Assembly (NCBI GenBank): GCA_025677835.1
Contig: JAIXMR010000017.1
Coordinates: forward strand, 124,001-188,000
Direction: 5' to 3'
DNA: 64,000 nucleotides
Source of the DNA: Sporodiniella umbellata
Taxonomy: Eukaryota > Mucoromycota > Mucoromycetes > Mucorales > Rhizopodaceae
A program made the position numbers and the translations under genes. The notes under the pieces were generated by a model. It searched no databases. It worked only from the letters and a program-made list of their open reading frames with translations, and was not told the origin of the DNA. How positions within the stretch are numbered: position 1 is the first letter of the stretch; each line of letters opens with the position of its first letter. Shown here in pieces: positions 1 through 9,501 of the stretch.

Positions 1-85
1 ATATGATACTTGATAAAGAAGAAAGAGCAACCGCTGTAAGAGAGAAATAAAGGAGAGACCTTTGGTTTATTAAACAACCAAAAAG

Positions 86-1147
86 ATGAAAGAAAGGGAT
101 TGGCTACTGGAAGATGTTATTCCCGACATACTTTACCAGTCGTTGGATGAACTCGTTGTAAATATAGAATGTAGTGTTTGATAAAGTAATTGAGTGAAAT
201 TAGCAATCTGAGAGATGGTTAACAGATGCTGGTAAGAATCAAGCCCTGAGACAATAGAAAGAAATAATATTGAGATGGGAATTAGACAAAGTGGATTCCT
301 TGCCCCTGACACAGTTGAGTCTTTGTATATAAGAAGGGAGAAACCAACAGAGTTTGATAGAAATGAGGCCATCAAGGGGCTTTTGGTGCTGAACGGATGG
401 TATATCAATAAAGCAGAATTGAGTATTTATTCAGTACATCAAGAAGGTATTTTCAAGACAAGTATTGTCCCAAAGACACCCTATTTCCTTGAACAAGTAA
501 GTAGCCATAACCACACAGCCTTAGAAAGTAAACAAGCCTCTAGCTACAGCAAACCCACCATTACATTCAACTGGCTATTCATTTACTCCGAGGATTTAAA
601 AAGCCAGTGAGTAAAGCGTGTATTGTGGAGGTAAAAGTGAAAAAAAGAAAGGGGGGGAGGGCTGTAGATTGTTTGAACCCAAAGTTAGTTATTAGAAGAC
701 GTACACAATTATGTGAATCGGGCACTCCATGCATTGGATTATCCTAACCCAGCCTCCCTGTTTCCCTATAAAGTGTGTCATCCCAAGGTATCTATCCATT
801 CATGTCACAGCTTCTTTAACTTTCTATGTAGTGCTTTGTACCACCTCTGAAACAGGACACAGTCATCGAATTCTGTATCCAAGATGTGTTTATTACCTGC
901 AATCTTTATGCCCTAGACTTCACAAAGCATAACAAACAAGATCATACGATGGTGTAAGTCAGCCTATGCCAAAATTACTTGCTAAGAGCCTCTCCTTAGG
1001 ACCTACCAAGACAAGCAGGCCACCGTCCTCCACCACGTCAAAACCCAAACCCAGTCACCCACACTCACCGAACTCAAGGGGTCCATCCAGCGTGTACTTG
1101 AATTATGTCAAACGCACAAACAAATGCTTTTGCAAATAAAGGTTTAA
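86..1147 (+). CDS. Rogdi/Rav2-like protein (RAVE-type V-ATPase assembly factor), multi-exon, possibly damaged
   Basis: The start at 86 gives MKERDWLLEDVIPDILYQSL, which resembles the 'RWLLHDEVHAVL' start of animal Rogdi. A coding stretch at about 275-496 ends in FLEQ. Exons at about 689-787, 856-953 (VIEFCIQDVFITCNLYAL) and 1000-1147 (ending LLQIKV) splice cleanly in phase and resemble the C-terminal half of Rogdi. Rogdi/Rav2 proteins belong to RAVE-type complexes that promote V-ATPase assembly. Two joins are unresolved (158-275 and 497-689): the only phase-compatible model for the second uses a 28-nt intron and crosses an in-frame TAA near 598. The gene may therefore be a pseudogene, contain a sequencing error, or use an exon that was missed. 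The family call rests on scattered motif similarity only. Confidence 0.5.
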
Positions 1148-1529
1148 AGACCCCCCCCCTTAGTTTGGAAACAGTTTCCAGGCGTTGTGAAGGAAGAACT
1201 CTCCAAAGCGCATAAAATTTGAAAATCATCCGATAAGAAACCTCCTTTTTGTTCTTGGATTTCAATCGGAGATGGTGTAAAAATTTAACTTTGTTAATTT
1301 GTTTTCTTGATAAAACCGTTTTGTTTTCTTTAAAATTTCTTTTTTTTTTAAAAAAAAAAAAAAATTAAAAAAAATCAAGAAATCCTAAACAAAACACCAA
1401 AAAATACGAAAAAAAAAAAAAAGACAATAAATAAGAAGAAAAGAACTTATTTTCCTCAAGTATTTCTTTGACTTTTTTTTTCTTTTTCTTTTTTTTTTAA
1501 TATTTGGTGGGCAAAGATAAAACAAGCGG
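1148..1529. other. Intergenic, A/T-tract rich
   Basis: This stretch holds a C8 run near 1151-1158 and several A and T homopolymers (about 1345-1364, 1410-1421, 1474-1498) just before the next start codon. No gene was recognised. Confidence 0.6.
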
Positions 1530-2011
1530 ATGGACAAAACTTTGCTTGAATATGACAAGAATTTGGAGGATTTAGAACGTCAAAAGGAAAGTCTGAAGGC
1601 AGTCATGCAGAAAATGGGAGAAGAATGGGAAGAAAGGTAATTAGAGTCATAAGAAAAGAAAACGTTTGTCGTAACACCAGAAACAATAGTGGAGCAGGCA
1701 TTGGCTGGTTAGGCTCTTTGGACATTCCCGTACCTGAATCGATTCGACCACACCCACCGTTACTTCCCAACATACTTCATCCAAACACAGGCCCTTCACC
1801 GGAATATCTTCATTCACTGCTCAACATGAACGCAGATCTCCTGGCTCAAAGCCTCGCCAATAACCCAACCCCCATGTTATCCCCTTCAGAAGAACAAGAA
1901 CCTCATACAATTGTACTCTCCCCGCTCGCCACGCCTGTCGATAATGAATTACCCAAGAATACCCTCAAAGACTCTACTCAACATTCACTACCGCCTTCAT
2001 TTCATCTGTAA
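1530..2011 (+). CDS. Small coiled-coil protein of unknown function, 145 aa
   Basis: The model has two exons, 1530-1636 and 1681-2011, with a 44-bp GT-AG intron that joins in phase 2. Residues 1-36 are charged and heptad-like (LLEYDKNLEDLERQKESLKA), consistent with a short coiled coil. The rest is Pro/Ser/Leu-rich, with a WLGSLDIPVPESIRPHPP stretch and a low-complexity tail. It has no signal peptide or membrane segment. The ATG at 1530 is the first in frame and follows a T-rich leader. I do not recognise the family. The size and the N-terminal coiled coil suggest a subunit of a larger assembly, but that is inference. Confidence 0.6.
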
Positions 2012-2198
2012 AAAGAAAATAAAGAACCGTTTTTTTCTTTTTTTTTTTTTTTTTTTTTGATCCTCCTTTGAAACCTTTTACTTACTATTTCCGGAATGAA
2101 CCGGGACAAATGCGAAAACCAATCAAAAACGCCAAACGTAATATCGCTATTGATTGGACAGCTTTGTATTTTTTTATTTTTATTTTTTTTATTTTTTA

Positions 2199-2765
2199 TT
2201 AAGCAAGCAAATAAGTAAAGAGGGCTACAAGAAGAGTGCCACTGATTTGAATGGTGGCAGCATTACTGGTGGGATGGTTGTTGTTGTTGTTGTTGTTGTT
2301 ATTGGAAGAACCATCAGCGTTGACGCATGCTGATTTATTAAACCCATTGACTTGGTTAGCAAAAGTAGCATCGATACATTGATAGAGCAAGCCATCACCT
2401 CCATTATAGATGACCTGTAAGGTGGCGTTAGTGCCTTCCGTGATGCTTTTGTCTAATGTCAATGGCAGACAAGCTGCTTGAGGATAAGCACGCGAGCCAG
2501 AGCCGACATTGACTGTCGTGTTGCCTTGAATAGCATTGATCTGATAGCTGTAGGATGTATGGCCAGAATTGATCTCGATAAACCCATCCTGGAGAGGAAA
2601 CGCCGTACGTTGGGCACTGGCTGTATTAAATCCACCACAAGGACCTATAGGCTCTTGGTCTTCATTAAATCCACGCGAACTAGGATAAGTCACCGTGAAA
2701 TGACCAAGTACCATCTGTAAACTTATCAAGCCAACACAAACATATTCCATCAAGTAGCGAACCAT
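2199..2765 (-). CDS. BIM1-like copper-site protein (LPMO-like X325 family), GPI-anchored, 188 aa
   Basis: A signal peptide of about 21 residues ends just before His-Phe-Thr-Val-Thr-Tyr-Pro, so the mature protein should start with histidine. That is the hallmark of the copper histidine brace in LPMO-like proteins. The following SSRGFNEDQEPIGPCGGFN segment is typical of BIM1/X325 proteins, which bind copper and act in copper acquisition or at the cell wall rather than as classical polysaccharide oxygenases. Four cysteines lie in the mature domain. A nine-Asn run (GTT repeats on the + strand) forms a stalk, and the C-terminus is a hydrophobic GPI-signal-like tail (LLVALFTYLLA). The gene has no intron. 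Met6 is an alternative start. Confidence 0.85.
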   Translation of the reverse strand: MVRYLMEYVCVGLISLQMVLGHFTVTYPSSRGFNEDQEPIGPCGGFNTASAQRTAFPLQDGFIEINSGHTSYSYQINAIQGNTTVNVGSGSRAYPQAACLPLTLDKSITEGTNATLQVIYNGGDGLLYQCIDATFANQVNGFNKSACVNADGSSNNNNNNNNNHPTSNAATIQISGTLLVALFTYLLA

Positions 2766-2943
2766 CTTTTAACGCGTTTTTTTTTTTTCTGAAGAAAACA
2801 AAAACAAAAACAGAAAAAATGAAAAAAAAAAAAAAAAAATTCAGAATTCAGTATCTTTTTTATGCGTTTGAGATGTTTTTGCTATGGAATTCATCTTGGT
2901 TGGCGTATCACTTTCTTAATAATTCCGCCACAAAAGATGAGAA

Positions 2944-2977
<34 letters not shown>

Positions 2978-4778
2978 TGGTTTGGTTAGCAATAGAATGC
3001 ATAAAGCAGGTTTGTATATTCTATCTACTTTATTTATCAGCTAAATTTATGAAAGCTGAACAAATGTTTCCCTTTGTTTTATCTTTGATAAAAAGTAACA
3101 CCAGAAAGAAAAATTAGCAAATTAATATAGAAGCCGACAGAATAGTATAAAAGCGTGTACATGTGTGTGTGTATGTGTGTTTTTAACCTAAAAGTGATCA
3201 AAGGGTATATAAATTGAGCTGAAATATCTTTGAGAGGAAAAAGGAAGCTCAACAGTATTGTACTGGGGCTTATCAGACCCCAGCAGTGAAGTTTTGGTAG
3301 GCTTTAGGCTTGTTGTTGTTGACCATTGGAAATCTTGGACGGAAAGCGTAGCTAAGGTTTTTTTTTTTTTTTTTTTAAATATCTCAAGGAGATCGAGACT
3401 CTGTTTACGTTTAGGGTAGCCAATAGACATATAAATCAACAGCAATCCTTTATTTCTTTTGATACAAAAGGCCGTGCCACTCCGCAGTCTGAAGTGTACG
3501 CCATGAAAAAGAAGTAAAAAGCAAGCATTCCGGTCCAGGTTCTGTCTGAGCTCAATTATAAGAACAATAATTCAAATTTATCCATAGTCACTGTGAATCG
3601 GGAGTTTGGGTTGTATTGAGAGACGTTGGCGACAACAGAAGAGCTCCAGAAGAAACATCGTAGCGAGGTGCATGATTTTATGCTTCACAACGAGTAAAAG
3701 CCTGCCAAAATATTACTGTCAACTCTGATATGCTCTAATGTAATAAGGCTAAACGAAGACAAGCATTCAAAAGAAGTTGAGTACAGCCCTCACTGATACT
3801 GGCTTTAAAGCCAGTCATTTGTTTTTTCGAAATGTATATATATATATATATATAAAATCGCTGAAATTACATTTAAATACAACGAGAAAAAACTCAAAAC
3901 CAACGCAGTGTAAGCCAAAGATACTAGAATTCAAATACTGGTGACTATTTTATCACTCAACACTCTTTTACAGTTATCTTGTTTTACACAATTTGCCAAC
4001 AACCATTGATAAGGATTTATCTCATACTTTGTTTTGTACTTATTAATTGTCACAGCACATAAAGTTAGTTACAGTAAAAGCTTGTTTTGCAAACCACATC
4101 CTGTAGGGTTTTTGTTGTCTGATTACAAACAGATAATTAAAATACTGATGTTGAGGCACTGTATTAGTAGCGGTAAATGTAAACCGTTTTGTATTGCTAA
4201 ACGATATGCTAACAATTTCTGTTAGTCCAAATAGACTGCAAAATGCTCGTGAAGTGGCTTGAATAGAAAAATATACATTTTTATATTGTTGTATTCGATA
4301 TACTGTGACAGAGACAAAAATCCCTGTTACATCTGTTTTGGTTTTTCTTTTTCAAGTACCTTTAACAAAATTTCCTTTTTTGTTTCGCATTAAGGCCTTC
4401 ATAGACACATCAAACAGTACCTAAGAGTATTTTGATTACTTGGGTGAGTACGCACTCGGCTTAATTACCAGCAGGTTTTAAACCAATTTAAGTTTTCTGA
4501 AATTCAACAAGTCATGGCGATCTCCGTATCTGTAATAACCGATCACCTCACTTGTTGAAAAAAAAAAACTAGAACTGGAAAAATAAACTATTGTCTAATG
4601 AGGCACAAAAACTTATCTGCAAGGAACCAAAGAGCTATCGTTTGCAGTTTCAGAGAGAGCCTTTCCATTGGCAACTTATAACTGTAGAGTAAAAGCAGCA
4701 GGAATCGACATACGTTCTCAAAATTTGATCCACGAACAGAGAGAAGGTCTTTGATTTTTTTTTAAGAAAAACGGAAAG
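2766..4778. other. Gene-poor AT-rich region with coding-like debris
   Basis: About 2 kb without a convincing gene. A minus-strand frame at 3188-3445, interrupted by a poly-Lys/A-tract stretch, and short frames around 3650-3780 look like decayed coding sequence, but no family was recognised. A (GT)n run lies near 3160-3180 and a (TA)n run at about 3834-3855. Confidence 0.4.
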
Positions 4779-5292
4779 TAGGTCTATTCTTATAATTTAT
4801 TTATTTGAAAATTATCTATTCATAGGTCAGAAGACGATGTATAAAAAAGCAGTTCATAAAACCATGCCGAATTAAAGATGACAACTTTTTTTATTAAAAC
4901 AAGCTACAAAAAAAAGCTTATTGATGCTTTAAAAATCATACTTTTGTACCCCTAAAGCCTTTTGTATGATATAATTTAAAACCGAAATAGCCAAACTTAC
5001 ACAGTAGTTAGTATAGAACTGTTATTTATTAACATATTTGGGCTGAGAAAATATAATATCTACTAAAGAAACTTTTAGAGATTTTCTCTATTGGTCTTTT
5101 CATCGTTTACAAGTTCTTTACTGTATTGACTCAGCTTCCTATTTTCAAAAAAAAAAAAAAAAAAAAAAAGTAAGATTCCATATGTTCGCTTTATGGCTAA
5201 ACGAATAGTCACTCAAGTTAATAAGATTTTGGTAAGAAAGTTTTGGGTTTAATAAGATTGTAATAAAGAACAAAAGTTGATGTGAGTTTCTT
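4779..5292 (+). repeat. Module plus tail, direct copy of 11570-12125
   Basis: The first ~195 bp (from 'gtaggtctattcttataattt' to 'ccttttgtatgatat') is the module that recurs inverted at 5296-5505 and direct at 11570-11772. The remaining ~320 bp matches 11773-12125 in the same orientation, closely at first and more diverged past about 5235. Because the module stands inverted on both sides of this ~320-bp tail, the tail lies in a potential stem-loop or invertible segment directly upstream of the left P450. Confidence 0.75.
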
Positions 5293-7561
5293 CTTAAACT
5301 ATATCATACAAAAGGCTTTAGGGGTACAAAAGCATGATTTTTAAAGCATCAATAAGCTTTTTTTTTGTAGCTTGTTTTAATAAAAAAAGTTGTCATCTTT
5401 AATTCGGCATGGTTTTATGAACTGCTTTTTTATACATCGCCTTCTGACCTATGAATAGATAATTTTCAGACAAATAAATTATAAGAGTAGACCTACTTCT
5501 TTCTGTTTTTTTTTTTTCATACATTATATTTGTCCTTATAAAATATTTACACATCATGAACCGCTATAGTCTTTTACTAAAAGAAGAAAGATTTTTAGAG
5601 AATCCAAAGGCTGCTTTGAGTACATTAGTGTTAGCTTTGCTGTTTAGCTTCGTTGTCAAAGTAATTTTTGACAGGCTGTTGATACAGAAATCAGTAGCTG
5701 GGAAAGAAATCCCATCGCCCAAAGGCGCCAAGTTTTTGCTGGGTAAAATCAAACTTTCAATGGCTAGACTATCTATCGTTTTTCTTTTTTTTTTTTTTTT
5801 TTTGTTTGCTTGTTTCGTATTGACAGGCTAGCTTTTTTTTTTTTTAAGGTCATATCTTATATCTCAAAGGCAACCCAGGCTTGCGTGTTTTTAATTGGCA
5901 TAAAGAACTAGGACCTGTCTACAAGATAAAAGCAGGAATGCAAAGCTGGGTTTTTATACAAGACCTTGAAATGGCGCACGACTTGCTCGAGGTACAAGGA
6001 TTGTCTACTTCTGGAAGGCCTCACTTAACGCTCTCAGAGATTTCAGCACCTGGAGAAAGGTACATATAAGAATATACATACACACGCGCATATATTTAGT
6101 CTATTACCATGATTCTCACAAATGTCTTTTCAAATAAGCGGTATAATTGCTACGGACTATAGCAAAAAGCTGAGTTTATCTCGAAAAGCTGTGACCCGGA
6201 CATTTTCTTTGGAGTCAATCCAAAAAATGTCAGAAAGAATAGAGCGCACATCTCAACAGTCAGCAGACTATATGAGAGACAGAATGCAAAGCGACACTGG
6301 TTTATTTGCCGAAAACTACGCTTTCATCGCAGTTGTAAATGCTTTGATGTCTGTTGTATTTGGAATGTCTCCCTATAATAGTGTTGATGATCCTGAGTGC
6401 AAATTTCTTTTGCAACAGTTATATACTACTGTAGACCTTACTAATCCAGCCTATGACTTGGCATATCTGTTTCCAAAAATGTCTTTTCTAGCTACATTAC
6501 TTGGAAGAAAAAGAAAAATGGAAAATTTTTTTGAAAGCAACACTCACGTCTATATAAAAAAATACATACAGCTAGCACAGGAACATGGAAAAACTTGTAT
6601 GATTAATGACTTGTATGCTAATCTAGAGAGCCATCAGCTACAAAAAAACGAAGTGGAAGCTCTAGCAGGTAAGTGCTCTTTTATTTGTCCATTTATTTAT
6701 TGTCATTCTTTGAACAAAAAGCGGAGGTTATGGTTGCTGGAACAGATACTGTAATGGCTGAAATCTTGTGGTGCTTGGCTATCCTTTCTCACCACCCGGA
6801 CACACAAAAAAGATGTGTGATGAAATCGATGCCTTTGTGCAAAACCATGGTCGACAGCCGACATTTGAAGAAAGAGAAATGTTTCCTTATTTTTTGGCGG
6901 TTCATAAAGAGCTTTTACGTTTTCGTTCACCAGCAGACCTGAACCTTCCACACAGAGTCTCCCAGGATGGTAAGAGCGATCAAGCTTTATTATTGATACA
7001 TATACATATGTATATATGATAAATGGTTCCTAAACCTTTTTTTATAGTTGCCTATAAAGATTATGTTTTTCCCAAAGAAACCTTAATCTTTGTAAGCTCT
7101 GATCCGTTACACTGGAATACAAAGATTTACGAAAACCCTGACAAATTCTTTCCTGAACGCTTCCTTGACGATTCCAGGTCAGTTTTTGCTTCGTCTTCAG
7201 GAAACATCGATTCACGTCGTAATTTTTCATTTGGATGGGGAAGACGCAAGTGTCTTGGTATTCATTTTGTAAGTGGCTCATATGCCCATATATATATATA
7301 TATATACATAGCTGAACCTGTAACTAATACAAATCCACATAGGTCGAAATTCAGTTTTTTTATCTGATCACCAGAATTCTTGCTGCATCTACTATTGAGC
7401 CTTTAAACACACCTACAGGAGAAAAAATTTATCCAGATCTAGACAACATTGTCGGTAATGGTTTTACTAAGAAACCCGCACTTTTCAAAGTAAGATTGGT
7501 GGATCGCCCTAATAAAATAGTCTCTTAAGAATAGAGCTTTTTAAGGCGCTTTTTATAGTAA
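5293..7561 (+). repeat. Left arm of 2.27-kb inverted repeat (P450 copy 1)
   Basis: The reverse complement of this arm is found at 9502-11775. Identity runs from the upstream module through the whole P450 gene and ends abruptly at 'tatagtaa' just after the stop codon. Differences seen are one Val/Ala codon, homopolymer lengths, a TA-repeat length in intron 5, and an A6 versus A7 tract in exon 4. Confidence 0.9.
5556..7528 (+). pseudogene. Cytochrome P450, left copy, frameshifted in exon 4
   Basis: Exons are 5556-5742, 5849-6059, 6139-6668, 6722-6969, 7048-7268 and 7343-7528. The exons total 1583 nt, one short of the 1584 nt of the intact right copy. The deficit is in the A-tract near 6807-6812: six A here against seven in the other copy. 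This shifts frame just after HHPDTQK and before the K-helix. All other parts remain readable: an N-terminal membrane anchor, the I-helix AGTDT, ExxR as ELLR, and the heme loop FSFGWGRRKCLG. Without the indel it would be a 527-aa microsomal monooxygenase. It may be a recent pseudogene or a homopolymer sequencing error; the surrounding lack of decay favours a very recent event or an error. Confidence 0.75.
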
Positions 7562-8626
7562 GTTTAATTTGAAAAGAAATATATTGTTTTGTGCATCACA
7601 CATTTATTCTCTCTTGACGTTTTAATAGCTTCATAAAAGTAAAAAGCGAAATTTCTACACAAGATTAAGATACTAATAATCATAAAAGCCTTTGCATTTT
7701 TCTAGTGTTTTTATTATATAAAACAAAAGTTACTTTTTCTTTCTCGTTTATATGTCAGCCACTTTTGCTGTAAAGCGTTCTATCAATTAAGTATTACAGC
7801 TATTCGTCTATACATAAGGGGTAATTTTATGCAAAAGGTAAAAGTACTGTTCTGTTGTTTAGGATTACTTTTTAATCAAATGGTTTTTTTTAGAAACTGT
7901 GAAAAACTATTGATATTTGCAAAGAAAGTATTTTCAACTTCTATTTGCACTAGATAAAAGATCCTTGCTGATAATCTATCGTAATTTCAGGCTTCAGGGT
8001 ATATCAATTTATGCAAAGCCATGAAGCAAAGCAAATATAATTTGCGAGTAAACATACATACCAATTTATACAAACAAAGTATACCGCTTGCGGGAAGAGT
8101 GTTTTTTAAGAAGCAATTGAGGTGCCATTATTATTTTTTTTCAAAAAAAAGCAACTATTTTATAAATCCAAAAAAAACTTCTTTTCACTATTTCAATGTT
8201 ACACTATTGTCCTAAAATGCTACAATTAAAGGCAAAATAAATCTGCTATGCTTTGAAGATCGTCTACATGCCTGTATTTTTGTTAGTCTTTTGCATTCAC
8301 TCTCATTAAAAAAATGGCTTACAATAATAGTTTCATCATTTATTTTGTATCTTTAATCCTCTTTCAAGATATGTATTTCAACAGTTTAACAGCTTTCTAG
8401 TCAATTTTTTTCAGTGTTATATTGCTTATGATAAAATTAAATGTTTATAAAAATTATTGGAACCAGAATTATTTAACCCTTTGAAAAGTTCCAGATAATA
8501 CAAATCAGACTTTAATTAATGGGTGATTGGCAGTCCGATGCATTGGATATAAACAAACAATTCGCCCGTTAATATAAAAGACAAGTATTTACATTTCGCT
8601 TAGCGTTTTAGCAATCTATTAAAACA
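7562..8626. other. Spacer between the P450 arms, left part
   Basis: AT-rich sequence with no recognisable gene. A TATA-like 'aatataaaa' at about 8571-8579 lies some 50 bp before the start codon at 8627 and probably serves the secreted-protein gene. Confidence 0.5.
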
Positions 8627-8947
8627 ATGTACAAGTATATCATCGTTAATTTCTTGCTTTTTGGTCTCTTTCCTGTCAATTATGCTCTTTCCTGTCAATC
8701 AAGTATACGAACGTTTGATTTCATTGTGAAATGCGTAAAAAGTGAAGCTACAGAAGAACATTGTAATAAACTTGATAATTTGACCAAAAATATTATCTGC
8801 ATCATCTCTAAAAATGAAAGCTGTACACTTGACCCTTTTGTCACAGACGTTGAATGTTTGTCCGCCGCTACGCGACTTTTAAGCGTATGTAGAGAAGTTG
8901 ATGGAGTATCCACAGTGTTCAACAATACATTGGCATGTAAAAATTAA
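8627..8947 (+). CDS. Small secreted cysteine-rich protein, 106 aa, in the palindrome spacer
   Basis: The protein starts MYKYIIVNFLLFGLFPVNYA, a clear signal peptide of about 20 residues. The mature part has eight cysteines (23, 36, 46, 58, 66, 77, 88, 104), an even number that suggests four disulfides. N-glycosylation sequons are at Asn51, Asn63 and Asn99. There is no intron, no transmembrane segment and no known domain. Size, secretion and cysteine content fit a secreted effector-like or surface protein, but the function is unknown. A protein at 54911-55252 has the same length class, the same MYK start and also eight cysteines. The gene lies between two inverted P450 copies and is not itself duplicated there. 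Confidence 0.7.
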   Translation: MYKYIIVNFLLFGLFPVNYALSCQSSIRTFDFIVKCVKSEATEEHCNKLDNLTKNIICIISKNESCTLDPFVTDVECLSAATRLLSVCREVDGVSTVFNNTLACKN

Positions 8948-9501
8948 TGTCTTTCTGCTGCTAAAGTTGATCTGAATAAGTATCTTTGAAGCGCTTTTAA
9001 TTTTTTTTAAAAAGAAAATACAACTGAACGAATAAAAACATACAAAGTGCTATTTTTACGTACACCCATCTGCTTTTGTTTTTGTGTTCTGTTTTAAGAT
9101 ATCACAACAATATTAACTTAAGGCCTGTAAAGCTATTTTAAAAACAAATACGTGTTTTTGTTAATTCTTCAGTACTGATGACACATGAGTTTCTATTCAT
9201 TCACGTACTTTGAATAAAGTGTCAAAACAATCTCTTGACCAGGGAGAGCTTTTAAATGCATTTTAAAATTTTGAAGATAAACAGAATTCATATAGATGTT
9301 AAACTCAAAGGTCCACTACTTACATTTCGTTTTTTGCTTTATAAAAACTATCTTGGCTTTTTTTGGAAGGTCTATTCAGTTTTTTTTCAAAAGAACGAAG
9401 CTAAAAAGAAAAAGCGTGTAATATTAACATGGCGTGCAAATTAAAGGCAAAAGATGCACGACATTAAAAAAAAACGCAGACAATGTTTATTCAATGCCAA
9501 A
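8948..9501. other. Spacer between the P450 arms, right part
   Basis: AT-rich with no convincing gene. An open frame at 9256-9444 has low-complexity Lys/Phe composition and is probably spurious. Confidence 0.5.

Noticed and set aside
8021..8215. 64-codon frame in the P450 spacer
   Set aside because: Low-complexity Lys/Phe/Tyr composition and no signal or splice features.
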